A stretch of DNA of 64,000 nucleotides from Lolium rigidum (GCF_022539505.1 NC_061514.1:43140869-43204868), one strand, 5' to 3'; shown: positions 12,122-25,454, numbered from the stretch's first letter. A program made the numbers and translations. The notes: generated by a model from the letters alone, not told the origin.

Positions 12122-12439
12122 GTGAAGATGCTTCTAATATTGTTTCACATCCTAATAAGTCCAAGCAAGCTAGTGTTCCTATGCTATCTCGTTAGAATTG
12201 GTGATCATTGTTATTATGGTTTATGTGATATTGGTGCAAGTATTAGTGCTATTCCTTATGAGCTTTACACGGAGATTATGTACGAAATTGGTTCTTGTGA
12301 ACTTGAAGATATTGATGTGGTTATTCGGCTGGCCAATAGAGAAACTATCTCTCCAATTGGTATTGTTCGAGATGTGGAAGTTCTATGCGGTAAGATTAAA
12401 TATCCTGCTGACTTTTTGGTACTTGGTTCTCGCTGCTAG
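12122..12439 (+). pseudogene. Gypsy aspartic protease region
   Basis: After one shift at 12188-12191 the frame reads RIGDHCYYGLCDIGASISAI, with the retropepsin-type active site as DIGAS (DTGA in most families). It then runs to DFLVLGS. A second shift at 12429-12432 precedes IIFGRPFLNT. The protease would cut the gag-pol polyprotein. Both shifts are CTG sites written as CTCG. Confidence 0.85.
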
Positions 12440-14555
12440 TAAATATTGTCCTATCATTTTTGGTAGACCTTTTCTAAATACTTGTGGAGCTATTATAGAT
12501 TGCAAGAAAGAGAAAATTTTGACTAAATTTGCTGGTGAATCTTATGAGTTTAACTTCTCTAAATTTACCAAAACTCCTTATAAAGCTGATTTGCCTAATA
12601 ATGATTTTAAAGTTGAACAGTGTGCATCTATTGTTCTTGCTCCTAATAATCCTTTGCAGCAACATTTGGAGAATAGTGAGAGTGAAGTTTTTAGGGAAGA
12701 AAGAGATGAGCTTGATGAAATTTTCCTTCGTCAACCTATTCTTAAGCATGATTTACCGGTGGAAGATCTAGGTACAACACCGCCACCAAAGGAAGATCCT
12801 GTCTTTGATTTAAAACCATTGCCTGATAATCTTAAATATTCTCATATTGATGATAAGAAAATATATCCTGTTATTATTAGTTCTAAGCTTACAGAGTTTG
12901 AAGAAGAAAGGTTATTGGAAATATTGAAGAAACACCGAGGTGCTATTGGCTACACTCTGGATGACTTGAAGGGGATTTCTCCTTCTATTTGCCAACACGC
13001 CATTAATATGGAAGATGATGTGAAGCCTGTTGTTGAACCTCAGCGTCGTCTAATTCCTAAGATGAAGGATGTGGTAAGAAATGAGGTATTAAGACTTCTT
13101 GAAGCTGGTATTATATATCCTATTGCTGATAGTAGATGGGTTAGTCCTGTGCATTGTGTTCTTAAGAAAGGAGGAATGACTGTTGTGCCTAATGATAATG
13201 ATGAGCTCATACCTCAAAGAGTAGTTGTAGGGTATATAATGTGCATTGATTATCGAAAAGTTAATAAAGTTACTAAAAAAGATCATTACCCTTTGCCTTT
13301 TATTGATCAAATGTTAGAAAGGTTATCTAAAAATACTCACTTTTGCTTTCTTGATGGCTATTCTGGATTTTCACAAATTGCTGTTAAAACTAAGGATCAA
13401 GAGAAAACCACTTTCACTTGTCCCTATGGAACTTATGCTTATAGACGTATGCCTTTTGGTTTATGTAATGCTCCAGCTACTTTTCAAAGATGCATGTCTG
13501 CTATTTTTCATGGCTTTTGTGAGAGTATTGTAGAGGTATTCATGGACGATTTTTCCGTCTATGGAAATTCTTTTGATAATTGCTTGCGGAACCTCGATAA
13601 AGTTTTGCAGAGATGTGAAGAAACTAACCTTGTTCTTAATTGGGAGAAATGCCACTTTATGGTTAATGAAGGAATTATATTGGGACATAAAATTTCCGAG
13701 AGAGGTATTGAAGTTGATAGAGCTAAAGTTGAAGCAATTGAGAAGATGCCCTATCCTAGGGATGTTAAAGGTATTCGTAGTGTTCTTGGTCATGCTGGGT
13801 TTTATAGGAGGTTTATTAAAGATTTCTCCAAGATTTCAAAGCCTCTTACTAATCTTCTTCAAAAAGATGTACCTTTTGTTTTTTGATGATGATTGTAAGG
13901 AAGCTTTTGAAACTCTAAAGAAAGCCTTAACAACTGCTCCTATAGTTGAACCTCCTGATTGGAACTTACCATTTGAAATTATGTGTGATGCTAGTGATTT
14001 TGCTGTAGGCGCTGTTCTTGGACAGCGAGTAAATAAAAAGTTGAATGTTATTCATTATGCTAGTAAAACCCTTGATGCTGCTCAAAGAAATTATGCTACT
14101 ACTAAAAAGGAATTGTTAGCTGTAGTCTTTGCTTGTGATAAGTTTAGATCTTATATTGTTGATTCAAAAGTTACTATTCATACTGATCATGCTGCAATCA
14201 GATACCTTATGCAAAAGAAAGATGCTAAGCCAAGGCTTATTAGATGAGTACTTCTGTTGCAAGAATTTGATTTACATATTGTAGATAGGAAAGTTGCTGA
14301 TAATCCTGTTGCTAATAATTTATCTAGATTGGAAAATATTGCTTATGATCCTGTTCCTGTTAATGATAGTTTTCCAAATGAACAATTGGCTGTAATAAAG
14401 GTGAGCTCGCGAGACAGTCCTTGGTATGCTGATCATGCTAACTTTATTGTTTCCAAGTATTTGCCTCCAACCTTTTCAGCCCAGCAAAGGAGGAAATTCT
14501 TTTATGACTTGAGGCATTATTTCTGGGATGACCCACACTTATATAAAGAAGGAGT
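12429..14555 (+). pseudogene. Gypsy reverse transcriptase and RNase H
   Basis: One long frame to 13886 holds the reverse transcriptase: WVSPVHCVLKKGG, MCIDYRKVNKVT, LDGYSGFSQIAV, MPFGLCNAPATFQ and the active site as FMDDFSVYG (about 13540). A one-base shift in a T-run near 13882 leads to RNase H with CDASDFAVGAVLGQ, a TTKKELLAVVFA segment and HTDHAAIRYL. A stop at 14245-14247 replaces an expected Trp in RLIRW. The frame then runs into the copia element at 14556 and continues at 23358. It copies element RNA into DNA; with these breaks it is not translatable as written. Confidence 0.92.
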
Positions 14556-16342
14556 TGAAGGAGATATGCCCTAGAGGCAATAATAAAGTGGTTATTATTT
14601 ATATCTTTATGTTTATGATAAATGTTTATATATCATGCTAGAATTGTATTAACCGAAACATTAGTACATGTGTGATATGTAGACAAACAAGAAGTCCCTA
14701 GTATGCCTCTTAAACTAGCTTGTTGATTAATAGATGATTAGTTTCATAATCATGAACATTGGATGTTATTAATAACAAGGTTATGTCATTGTGTGAATGA
14801 TATAATGGACACACCCAATTAAGCGTAGCATAAGATCTCGTCATTAAGTTATTTGCTATAAGCTTTCGATACATAGTTACCTAGTCCTTATGACCATGAG
14901 ATCATGTAAATCACTTATACCGGAAAGGTACTTTGATTACACCAAACACCACTCGCGTAAATGGGTGGCTATAAAGGTGGGATTAAGTATCCGGAAAGTA
15001 TGAGTTGAGGCATATGGATCAACGATGGGATTTGTCCATCCCGATGACGGATAGATATACTCGGGCCCTCTCGGTGGAATGTCGTCTAATGTCTTGCAAG
15101 CATATGAATGAGTTCATAAGAGACCACATACCACGGTACGAGTAAAGAGTACTTGTCGAGAGACGAGGTTGAACAAGGTATAGAGTGATACCGAAGATCA
15201 AACCTCGGACAAGTAAAATATCGTGAGACAAAGGGAATTGGTAATATATGTGTATGGTTCATTCGATCACTAAAGTCATCGTTGAATATGTGGGAGCCAT
15301 TATGGATCTCCAGATCCCGCTATTGGTTATTGGTCGGAGTGAGTACTCAACCATGTCCGCATAGTTCTCGAACCGTAGGGTGACACACTTAAAGTTGGAT
15401 GTTGAAATGGTAGCACTTGAATTATGGAATGGAGTTCGAATATTTGTTCGGAGTCCCGGATGAGATCCCGGACATCACGAGGAGTTCCGGAATGGTCCGG
15501 AGAATAAGATTCATATATAGGATGTCATTTTATGTGAAATAAAATGTCGCGGAAGGTTCTATGGAAGGTTCTAGAAGGTTCTAGAAAAGTCCGGAAGAAA
15601 CCACCAAGGAAGGTGGAGTCCACAAGGGACTCCACCTCCATGGCCGGCCAGCCCTAGATGGGGTGGAGTCCCAAGTGGACTCCACCATAGGGGGCCGGCC
15701 ACCCCCACATGGGAGGTGGGAATCCCACCTTTGGGTGGGAGTCCTAGTTGGGCTAGGTTTCCCCCTCCTATGGAAGGTTTTGGTTTCGGGTCTTATTCGA
15801 AGACTTGGACACCAACACTTGGGATCCACCTATATAATGAGGGGCCAAGGGAGGGGCCGGCCACCCCAAGACCACAAGCTGGCCGCCCCCCATAGAGTGG
15901 CCGGCCACCCCTCCCAAACCCTAGCCAAGCTCCTCTTCTCCATATTGCCCGCATAGCTTAGCGAAGCTCCGCCGGACTTCTACACCGCCACCGACACCAC
16001 GCCGTCGTGCTGTCGGATTCAAGAGGAGCTACTACTTCCGCTGCCCGCTGGAACGGGGAGGTGGACGTCGTCTTCATCAACAACCGAACGTGTGACCGAG
16101 TACGGAGGTGCTGCCCGTTCGTGGCGCCGGAACCGATCGTGATCAAGATCTTCTACGCGCTTTTGCAAGCGGCAAGTGATCGTCTACCGCAGCAACAAGA
16201 GCCTCCTCTTGTAGGCTTTGGAATCTCTTCAAGGGTGAGACTCGATACCCCCTCGTTGCTACCGTCTTCTAGATTGCATCTTGGCTTGGATTGCGTGTTC
16301 GCGGTAGGAAAATTTTTGTTTTCTATGCAACGTTATCCTACA
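14556..16342 (+). repeat. Copia 5' LTR
   Basis: It starts TGAAGGAGATATGCCC and ends GTTATCCTACA. A TATATAATGA string near 15832 probably lies in the promoter. Several one- to two-base differences from the 3' LTR fall at CTG/CAG sites (for example 14952-14955 and 15023). Confidence 0.95.
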
Positions 16343-16344
16343 GG

Positions 16345-16357
16345 TGGTATCGCAGCC
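16345..16357 (+). promoter_or_regulatory. Copia primer-binding site
   Basis: TGGTATCGCAGCC lies 2 bp after the 5' LTR. It resembles the initiator tRNA-Met complement TGGTATCAGAGC used by copia elements, except that the CAG-containing part is altered. Confidence 0.8.
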
Positions 16358-17541
16358 GTGTCTATGCATAGATGGTTGCACGAGTAGAACACAATGGTTT
16401 GTGGGCGTTGATGCTCTTGTTATCTTTAGTTTGAGTACTTTGCATCTTTATGGCATAGTGGGATGAAGCGGCTCGGACTAACTTTACATGACCGCGTTCA
16501 TGAGACTTGTTCCTCGTTCGACATGCAACTTGTATTGCATAAGAGGCTTTGCGGGTGTCTGTCTCTCCTACTATAGTAAAGATTCAATTTACTCTTCTAT
16601 TGAAAACATTAGTATCAACGTTGTGGTTCATGTTCGTAGGTAGATTAGATCTCTCTCGAAAACCCTAAACCACGTAAAATATGCAAACCAAATTAGAGAC
16701 GTCTAACTTGTTTTTGCAGGGTTTGGTGATGTGATATGGCCATAATGTGATGATGAATATGTATGAGATGATCATTATTGTATTGTGGCAACCGGCAGGA
16801 GCCTTATGGTTGTCTTTAAATTTCATGTTGAGTAGTATTTCAAAGTAGTTGTAATAGTTGCTACATGGAGGACAATCATGAAGACGGCGCCATTGACCTT
16901 GACGCTACGCCGACGATGATGGAGATCATGCCCGAAGATGATGGAGATCATATCCGTGCTTTGGAGATGAAGATCAAAGGCGCAAGAACAAAAGGGCCAT
17001 ATCATATCACATATGAACCGCATGTGATGTTAATCCTTTTTATGCATCTTATTTTGCTTAGATCGCGACGGTAGCATTATAAGATGATCCCTCACTAAAA
17101 TCTCAAGATAATAAAGTGTTCATCCTTAGTAGCACCGTTGCCAAGTCTTGTCGTTTCGAAGCACCTCGTGATGATCGGGTGTGATAGATTCAATAAGTAC
17201 ATATAACGGGTGCAAGACAGTTTTGCACATGCGGATACTAAGGTGGCCTTGATGAGCCTAGCATGTACAGACATGGTCTCGGAACACGTGATACCGAAAG
17301 GTAGAGCATGAATCATATGGTTGATATGATGAACACTTTGAGTGTTCGCCATTGAAATCACACCTTTTCTCGTGATGATCGGGTTTAGGTGCGGTGGATT
17401 TGGTTCGTGTGATCACTAAGACAATGCGAGGGATATTGTTTTGAGTGGGAGTTCACTTAGGTTTTTAATTATGTTGAATTAAAATTTGAACTCAATTTGT
17501 CATAAACTTAGTCTAAACTATTGCAAATATATGTTGTAGAG

Positions 17542-18402
17542 ATGGCGTCCCCAATCAATTTTAATCGGTTCCTAGAGAAAGAGAAACTTAAGAGCAACGG
17601 TAGCAACTTCACCGACTGGTTCCGTCATGTGAGGATCTTCCTCTCTGGCGGAAATCTGCAATTTGTGCTTGATGCACCGCTAGGTGACCCTCCTGCAGAA
17701 GATGAATCCGATAAAGTAAAAGCTGTTTACGCGACTCGGAAAACTCGGTACTCTCAAGTTCAGTGTGCCATCCTGTGCAGTCTGGAATCCGATCTTCAAA
17801 AACGTTTTGAGCACCATGATCCTCATGAGTTGATGAATGAGCTGAAAGCTATATTCGAGACTCATGCGGCAGTGGAATGCTATGAAGCATCGAAACATTT
17901 CTTCAGCTGTATGATGGAAGAAGGCAGCTCCGTTAGTGAGCACATGCTCGCCATGACCGGGCATGCGAAGAAACTCAGTGACTTGGGAATAGTGATTCCT
18001 AACGGATCGGGGATTAATCGTGTCCTTCAATCACCGCCACCAAGTTACAAGAACTTTGTGATGAACTACAATATGCGGAACATGAACAAGGAGTTACCCG
18101 AACTTTTTGGCATGCTAAAAGCTGCTGAGATTGAGATCAAGAAAGAGCACCAAGTGTTGATGGTCAACAAGACCACCAGTTTCAAGAAACAGGGCAAGTC
18201 TAAGGGAAAATTCAAGAAGGGTGGCAAGAAAGCTGCCACGCCTCCTATGAAACCTAAGAACGGCCCTAAGCCCGATGCTCGAGTGCTATTATCGCAAGGA
18301 GAAGGGACACCTGGAAGCGTAATTGCTCCAAGTATCCGGCTGATCCGAAGAGCGGCCTTGTCAAGAAGAAGAAAGAAGGTATATTTGATATACATGTTAT
18401 AG
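17542..18402 (+). pseudogene. Copia gag
   Basis: The ATG at 17542 begins MASPINFNRFLEKEKL. The core has NFTDWFRHVRIFL and HELMNELKAIFETHA, typical of plant copia gag (UBN2-type). A Lys/Gly-rich stretch (KKQGKSKGKFKKGGKK) precedes where a CCHC zinc knuckle should be (about 18280-18325). That knuckle is disrupted by an added base in CTCG at 18278-18281, CCTG at 18310-18313, and a Cys read as Arg. Gag would form the intracellular particle. Confidence 0.9.
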
Positions 18403-21400
18403 ATGTTCATTTCACTGGTTCTCGTTCTAGTACCTGGGTATTTGATACTTGGTTCGGTTGCTCATATTTGTAACTCGAAACAGGAACTAAAGAATAAACG
18501 ACAACTGCTCGAAAGATGAAGTGACGATGCGCGTTGGAAACGGATCCAAGGTCAATGTGATCGCAATCGGCACACTTCCTCTACATCTACCTTCGGGATT
18601 AGTTTTAAGCCTAAATAATTGCTATTATGTACTCGCGTTGAGCATGAACATTATATCTGGATCTTGTTTAATGCAAGACGGTTATTCATTCAAGTCTGAG
18701 AATAATGGTTGTTCTATTTTTATGAATAATATCTTTTATGGTCGAGCACCACAAAAGAATGGCTTATTTCTATTAGATCTCGATAGTAGTGATACGCATA
18801 TATATAACATTGATGCTAAGCGAATTAAACTTAATGATAATTCTACTTATATGTGGCACTGTCGTCTTGGTCATATTGGAGTGAAACGCATGAAGAAACT
18901 CCATACTAATGGATTACTTGAATCACTTGACTTTGAGTCACTTGATAGATGCGAAGCATGTCTAATGGGTAAAATGACTAAGACTCCATTTTCAGTATGA
19001 TGGAGCGAGCTACCGACTTATTGGAAATCATACATACGGATGTATGTGGACCAATGAGCGTAGCATCGCGCGGTGGTTATCGTTATGTTCTAACCTTCAC
19101 GGATGATCCGAGTAGATATGGGTATATCTATTTCATGAAACATAAATCCGAAACTTTCGAGAAGTTTAAGGAATTTCAAAGTGAGGTAGAAAATCAACGT
19201 AACAAGAAGATCAAATTTCTACGATCTGATCGTGGAGGTGAATATCTGAGTTATGAGTTTGGCATGCATTTAAAGAAATGCGGAATACTTTCACAATTGA
19301 CACCGCCGGGAACACCTCAACGAAACGGTGTGTCCGAACGTCGTAATCGAACTCTCTTAGATATGGTTCGTAGTATGATGTCTCTTACCGATTTGCTCGT
19401 TATCATTTTGGAGTTATGCATTAGAGACAGCCGCATTCACTTTAAATAGAGCACCATCAAAATCCGTAGAAACGACACCGTATGAATTATGGTTTAATAA
19501 GAAACCTAAGTCTGTCGTTCCTGAAAGTTTGGGGTTGCGAAGCCTATGTAAAGAAGTTACAACCAGGACAAGCTAGAACCCAAAGCGGAGAAATGCGTCT
19601 TCATAGGATACCCTAAGGAAACTATAGGGTACACTTTCTATCACGAATCCGAAGGCAAAATCTTTGTTGCTAAGAACGGAACCTTTCTTGAGAAAGAATT
19701 TCTCACTAAAGAAGTGACTGGAAGAAAAGTAGAACTCGATGAGATTGATGAATCTATACTCGTTGATCGGAGTAGCGCAAGTACGGAAGTTGTACACTGT
19801 ACCGCCTACACCGGCAACAGAGGAAGCTAATGATAATGATCATGAAACTTCGAACGAGGAAACTATCGAACCTCGCAGATCGACAAGGGAACGTGCCACT
19901 CCGATTGGTATGATCCTTGTCTAAATGTCATGATTGTAGATAACAATGATGAAGAACCTGCGACGTATGAAGAAGCGATGATGAGCCCAGATTCCAACAA
20001 ATGGCAAGAAGCCATGAAATCCGAAATGGGATCCATGTATGATAACAAAGTATGGACTTTGGTAGACTTACCTGATAGCCGAAAGGCTGTCGAGAATAAA
20101 TGGATCTTCAAGAGAAAAACAGATGCTGATGGTAATATTACTGTCTATAAAGCTCGACTTGTCGTAAAGGGTTTCCGACAAATTCAAGGAGTTGACTACG
20201 ATGAGACTTTCTCACCCGTAGCGAAGCTAAAATCTGTGAGGATTTTGTTAGCAATAGCTGCATTTTTCGATTATGAGATTTGGCGAGATGGATGTCAAAA
20301 CGGCGTTCCTTAATGGAGATATTGAGGAAGAGTTGTATATGGTACAACCCAAAGGTTTTGTCGATCCTAAAAATGCTGACAAAGTATGCAAACTTCAGCG
20401 TTCAATCTATGGACTGAAGCAAGCATCAAGAAGTTGGAACCGACGCTTTGATAAGGTGATCAAAGACTTCGGGTTTATACGAGTGTCATGGAGAGGCCTG
20501 TATTTACAAGAAAGTGAGTGGGAGCTCAGTAGCATTCCCGATATTATATGTAGATGACATATTATTGATCGGGAATGATATAGAACTATTAAGCAGATGT
20601 TAAGGGTTATTTGAATAATAGTTTTTCAATGAAAGACCTTGGTGAAGCATCGTATATATTAGGCATCAAGATTTATAGAGATAGATCAAGACGCCTAATA
20701 GGGCTATCACAGAGTACATATCAGGACAAGATTCTAAAGAAGTTTAGAATGGACGAAAGTAAGAAAGGGTTCTTACCTATGTTACCAGGCAAGGTATTGA
20801 GTAAAACTCAAGGACCGGCTACGGCAGAAGAAAGAGAAAGGATGTGTAACATCCCCTATGCCTCGGCGAGTAGGATCTATCATGTATGCCATGCTATGTA
20901 CTAGACCGGATATAGCACATGCTCGTTAGTTTGACTAGCAGATATCAAAGTGATCCAGGAATGGAACACTGGACGAGCGGTCAAGAATATCCCGAAGTAC
21001 TTGAAAAGAACTAAGGATATGTTTCTTTGTTATGGAGGTGACCAAGAGCTCGTTGTAAACGGTTACACCGATGCAAGTTGGAACACCGATCCCGATGACT
21101 CTAAGTCACAATCTGGGTACGTGTTTATATTGAATGGTGCTTGCAGATAGCCGGGCAAGCTCGAAGCGGTGCACGGTGGCGAAGTCTTCAACAGAATCGA
21201 GTACATAGCGGCTTCGGAGGCTTCATCGGAAGCGGTATGGATGAAGAGGTTCATTGTAGAGCTCGGTGTGGTTCCTAGTGCATTGGACCCATTAATCATT
21301 TATCGTGATAACATGGGTGCCATCGCCAATGCACAAGAGCCAAGGTCACACAAGAGGCTGAAGCATATCAAGCTGCGTTACCACTCGATTCGCGAGTACA

Positions 21401-21546
21401 TCGAAGATGGAGAAGTAAAGATTTGCAAAGTACACACCGATCCGAATGTAGCAGATCCGTTGACTAAAGCTCTCCCTAGGGCAAAGCATGACCAACACCG
21501 AATGCCATGGGTGTTAGGTATATTACAATGTAATCTAGATTATTGA
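18403..21546 (+). pseudogene. Copia pol (protease, integrase, RT, RNase H), frameshifted
   Basis: Domains in order: a protease-like WVFDT with a broken active-site follow-on (18436-18465); a gag-pre-integrase segment WHCRLGHIGVKRM (18853-18895); the integrase core IIHTDVCGPM, FLRSDRGGEY and NGVSERRNRTLLDM (19027-19370); reverse transcriptase KWIFKRKTDADG and QGVDYDETFSPVAKLKSVR, FLNGDIEEELYM and LYVDD (20545-20560); RNase H YTDASWNTDPDDSKSQSGY and the tail TDPNVADPLTKALPR. At least eight shifts separate these, most at CTG/CAG/CCG sites (for example 18448, 19396, 20284, 20480). Confidence 0.92.
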
Positions 21547-21566
21547 CTCTAGTGCAAGTGGGAGAT

Positions 21567-23357
21567 CGAAGGAGATATGCCCTAGAGGCAATAATAAAGT
21601 GGTTATTATTTATATCTTTATGTTTATGATAAATGTTTATATATCATGCTAGAATTGTATTAACCGAAACATTAGTACATGTGTGATATGTAGACAAACA
21701 AGAAGTCCCTAGTATGCCTCTTAAACTAGCTTGTTGATTAATAGATGATTAGTTTCATAATCATGAACATTGGATGTTATTAATAACAAGGTTATGTCAT
21801 TGTGTGAATGATATAATGGACACACCCAATTAAGCGTAGCATAAGATCTCGTCATTAAGTTATTTGCTATAAGCTTTCGATACATAGTTACCTAGTCCTT
21901 ATGACCATGAGATCATGTAAATCACTTATACCGGAAAGGTACTTTGATTACACCAAACACCACTCTGCGTAAATGGGTGGCTATAAAGGTGGGATTAAGT
22001 ATCCGGAAAGTATGAGTTGAGGCATATGGATCAACAGATGGGATTTGTCCATCCCGATGACGGATAGATATACTCCGGGCCCTCTCGGTGGAATGTCGTC
22101 TAATGTCTTGCAAGCATATGAATGAGTTCATAAGAGACCACATACCACGGTACGAGTAAAGAGTACTTGTCGGGAGACGAGGTTGAACAAGGTATAGAGT
22201 GATACCGAAGATCAAACCTCGGACAAGTAAAATATCGCGAGACAAAGGGAATTGGTAATATATGTGTATGGTTCATTCGATCACTAAAGTCATCGTTGAA
22301 TATGTGGGAGCCATTATGGATCTCCGGATCCCGCTATTGGTTATTGGTCGGAGTGAGTACTCAACCATGTCCGCATAGTTCTCGAACCGTAGGGTGACAC
22401 ACTTAAAGTTGGATGTTGAAATGGTAGCACTTGAATTATGGAATGGAGTTCGAATATTTGTTCGGAGTCCCGGATGAGATCCCGGACATCACGAGGAGTT
22501 CCGGAATGGTCCGGAGAATAAGATTCATATATAGGATGTCATTTTATGTGAAATAAAATGTCGCGGAAGGTTCTATGGAAGGTTCTAGAAGGTTCTAGAA
22601 AAGTCCGGAAGAAACCACCAAGGAAGGTGGAGTCCACAAGGGACTCCACCTCCATGGCCGGCCAGCCCTAGATGGGGTGGAGTCCCAAGTGGACTCCACC
22701 ATAGGGGGCCGGCCACCCCCACATGGGAGGTGGGAATCCCACCTTTGGGTGGGAGTCCTAGTTGGGCTAGGTTTCCCCCTCCTATGGAAGGTTTTGGTTT
22801 CGGGTCTTATTCGAAGACTTGGACACCAACACTTGGGATCCACCTATATAATGAGGGGCCAAGGGAGGGGGCCGGCCACCCCAGGACCACAAGCTGGCCG
22901 CCCCCCATAGAGTGGCCGGCCACCCCTCCCAAACCCTAGCCAAGCTCCTCTTCTCCATATTGCCCGCATAGCTTAGCGAAGCTCCGCCGGACTTCTACAC
23001 CGCCACCGACACCACGCCGTCATGCTGTCGGATTCAAGAGGAGCTACTACTTCCGCCTGCCCGCCGGAACGGGAGGTGGACGTCGTCTTCATCAACAACC
23101 GAACGTGTGACCGAGTACGGAGGTGCTGCCCGTTCGTGGCGCCGGAACCGATCGTGATCAAGATCTTCTACGCGCTTTTGCAAGCGGCAAGTGATCGTCT
23201 ACCGCAGCAACAAGAGCCTCCTCTTGTAGGCTTTGGAATCTCTTCAAGGGTGAGACTCGATACCCCCTCGTTGCTACCGTCTTCTAGATTGCATCTTGGC
23301 TTGGATTGCGTGTTCGCGGTAGGAAAATTTTTGTTTTCTATGCAACGTTATCCTACA
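21567..23357 (+). repeat. Copia 3' LTR
   Basis: It starts CGAAGGAGATATGCCC, with the first T changed to C, directly after a purine-rich GCAAGTGGGAGAT tract, and ends CCTACA at 23357. It is about four bases longer than the 5' LTR. Confidence 0.93.
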
Positions 23358-24569
23358 GGAGTGGATGGTATTCTGCGAAGATGTGTTCCCGAATATGAAC
23401 AGCAAGAGATATTGAGTAAATGTCATGGTAGTGCTTATGGAGGACATCACGCTGGAGATAGAACCGCGCAAAAGGTTCTACAATCAGGTTTTTATTGGCC
23501 GACTCTCTTCAAAGATGCAAGGAAGTTTATCTTATCTTGTGATGAATGTCAAAGGGTTGGTAATATCTCTAGATGCAATGAAATGCCTATGAATTATACT
23601 CTTGTTATTGAACCGTTCGATTGTTGGGGATTTGACTTCATGGGACCTTTTCCCTCTTCAGAAGGTAACACTCATATACTTGTTGCTTTGTTGATTATGT
23701 TACTAGATGGGTGGAAGCCATACCTACAAAAAGTGCTCGATGGTGAGACCTCTTTAAGAATGCTTTTAGATATTATTTTTCCTAGATTTGGAGTTCCTAG
23801 ATATATTATGACTGATGGAGGTTCTCATTTTATTCATGGTGGTTTTAGAAAAACTCTTGCTAAATATGGTATTAATCATAGAATTGCTTCCGCTTATCAT
23901 CCTCAAACTAGTGGGCAAGTAGAATTATCAAATAGAGAGATTAAATCTATCTTGGAAAAGACTGTTAATAAAACTAGAAAGAATTGGGCTAGTAAATTGA
24001 AGGATGCACTATGGGCTTATAGAACTACTTATAAAAACCCCATGGGAATGTCACCTTATAAAATGGTTTATGGAAAAGCTTGTCATTTACCTTTAGAACT
24101 AGAGCACAAAGCTTATTGGGCGATTAGAGAATTAAATAAAGATCCTAAACTTGCTGGTAATAAGAGGTTGTTGCAATTGAGTTCTCTAGATGAATGGAGA
24201 AGTGAAGCTTATGAAAATGCTAAACTCTTTAAAGAGAAAGTTAAGAAATGGCATGATAGAAGGATTATCAAAAGAGAATTTAATATTGGGGATAAAGTCC
24301 TATTGTATCGGTCTCGTCTCAGATTCTTTGCGGGGAAATTACTCTCGAAATGGGAAGGACCATATGTTGTTGAGGAGGTGTATCGTTCGGGAGCAATTAA
24401 AATTAGCTCTCTCCAAGGCAATGCCACGCAAGTGGTGAATGGACAAAGACTCAAGCATTATATCTCAGGTGATTCTTATAATGTAGATGTTGATGTTATT
24501 CGAGTGGAAACACCGGAGGCTTTCATCAAAGGACAAATTGACAGTCCGCCAGAACTCGACTTTGAATAG
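23358..24569 (+). pseudogene. Gypsy integrase, continuation of pol
   Basis: After the copia element the gypsy pol resumes with CHGSAYGGHHAGDRT and FILSCDECQ, the HHCC zinc-binding region. The catalytic core follows (WGFDFMGPFP, IMTDGGSHF, TSGQVELSNREIKS) and then a GPY-like KWEGPYVVEEVY near 24350. The last residues are PPELDFE and the stop at 24567-24569. Two compensating errors (CTTTG at 23686-23690 and CTCG at 23736-23739) garble about 17 residues. The apparent long frame starting at 23022 in the copia LTR is accidental. No chromodomain is present. Confidence 0.92.
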
Positions 24570-24908
24570 GTAATAGTACTGGTAATAAAAAGTTTGCAAT
24601 TTACTTTCCGAACAATATTTTTGCTGTTTTTGGAAAATATGAAAAATTACGAGATCGAAACGGAGTGGAGGAGACGCACGAGGGCGTGCCCTCATAGGCC
24701 GGCGCGGGCCCCTGCCAGGCCGCGCCGCCCTATGAGCTGGCCGCCTCGTCGCCTCTTTCCGACTCTGGTTCGACCTGGTACTTTCCTTTGACGTAAAAAT
24801 TTCTGCTATATAATCCCCCGGACCCCTGGAGGTCCGTATATCGTTTTCTCGACGTGTTTTGTTTCGAGTCTGTTTACGCCGAGGATCTGTTTTCAGTCTA
24901 GAAGCACC

Positions 24909-25454
24909 ATGGTCTCCAAGAACAAGGGCAAGGAGCTTTCGGATGAAGATATTCAAGATCCCGAGTGGAAAGAGTTGGACAAGAGCGTCAAGGAAGAGGA
25001 TGAAGAAGAGGTGGAGGAAGACTCGCGCGCACACCCGCGTGCTACCATCACAAGCATCAAGGTGGTGGATAATCCTTTTAGTGCAAACAAGAGCGCAAGA
25101 ATTCGCACCGGAGGAAGGGTTCCACGTCATTACCTAGCTCCGAAGACATCTTTCTCAGGCACTCACCATCCCTTCCGCAATCTAATTTTCAATAGTCAAA
25201 TTGAAAGGACTCCCAGGGCAGCATTGCCTAGCAATTGGGATATAGATCGTTCTAACACTGCAGGAAGGATGAAGCCTGAGGGTGAAGAGTGGGGAAATAA
25301 CTCCAAGAGTTGGGACTCGCCGTCGGACATACTTCTTAACCGCGTCGAGCACAATTCGGAGATGATTCGCAACCTCACGTATAAGATTGATGAGCTTCAG
25401 GAGCTTGTTGAGAAGCTTGTCAGGAATTCATCACCACCATCGCCGAAGGAGTAA
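24909..25454 (+). CDS. Extra downstream ORF of the gypsy element, unknown function
   Basis: A 181-residue frame in sense orientation lies between integrase and the 3' LTR, where some Athila-type elements carry an extra gene. It begins MVSKNKGKELSDEDIQDPE and has a Lys/Glu-rich acidic stretch (EEDEEEVEED). It ends with a heptad-like, coiled-coil-compatible segment (IRNLTYKIDELQELVEKLVR). I see no signal peptide, no membrane segment and no envelope feature, so it should not be called env. It is intact although the upstream frames are broken. Confidence 0.65.
   Translation: MVSKNKGKELSDEDIQDPEWKELDKSVKEEDEEEVEEDSRAHPRATITSIKVVDNPFSANKSARIRTGGRVPRHYLAPKTSFSGTHHPFRNLIFNSQIERTPRAALPSNWDIDRSNTAGRMKPEGEEWGNNSKSWDSPSDILLNRVEHNSEMIRNLTYKIDELQELVEKLVRNSSPPSPKE

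Larger units (their letters stand above)
14556..23357 (+). mobile_element. Full-length Ty1/copia element inside the gypsy pol
   Basis: It is flanked by GGAGT (14551-14555 and 23358-23362). Paired LTRs lie at 14556-16342 and 21567-23357; between them are a primer-binding site, gag, protease, integrase, reverse transcriptase and RNase H in copia order. The LTRs are about 99% identical, with fewer substitutions than the host gypsy LTRs, as required if it came later. The internal frames are broken at many points, which conflicts with so young an age. Confidence 0.95.

Noticed and set aside
12198..12420. N-terminal part of the 562-codon frame at 12198
   Set aside because: It is the protease region read in the wrong frame; the real frame overlaps it and shifts at 12429-12432.
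23022..24569. A single 515-codon frame starting in the copia LTR
   Set aside because: The first 110 or so codons are LTR sequence that happens to be open into the gypsy integrase; the biological boundary is the duplication at 23358.
24909..25454. Calling the extra gypsy frame an envelope gene
   Set aside because: No signal peptide, membrane segment or envelope-type motif.
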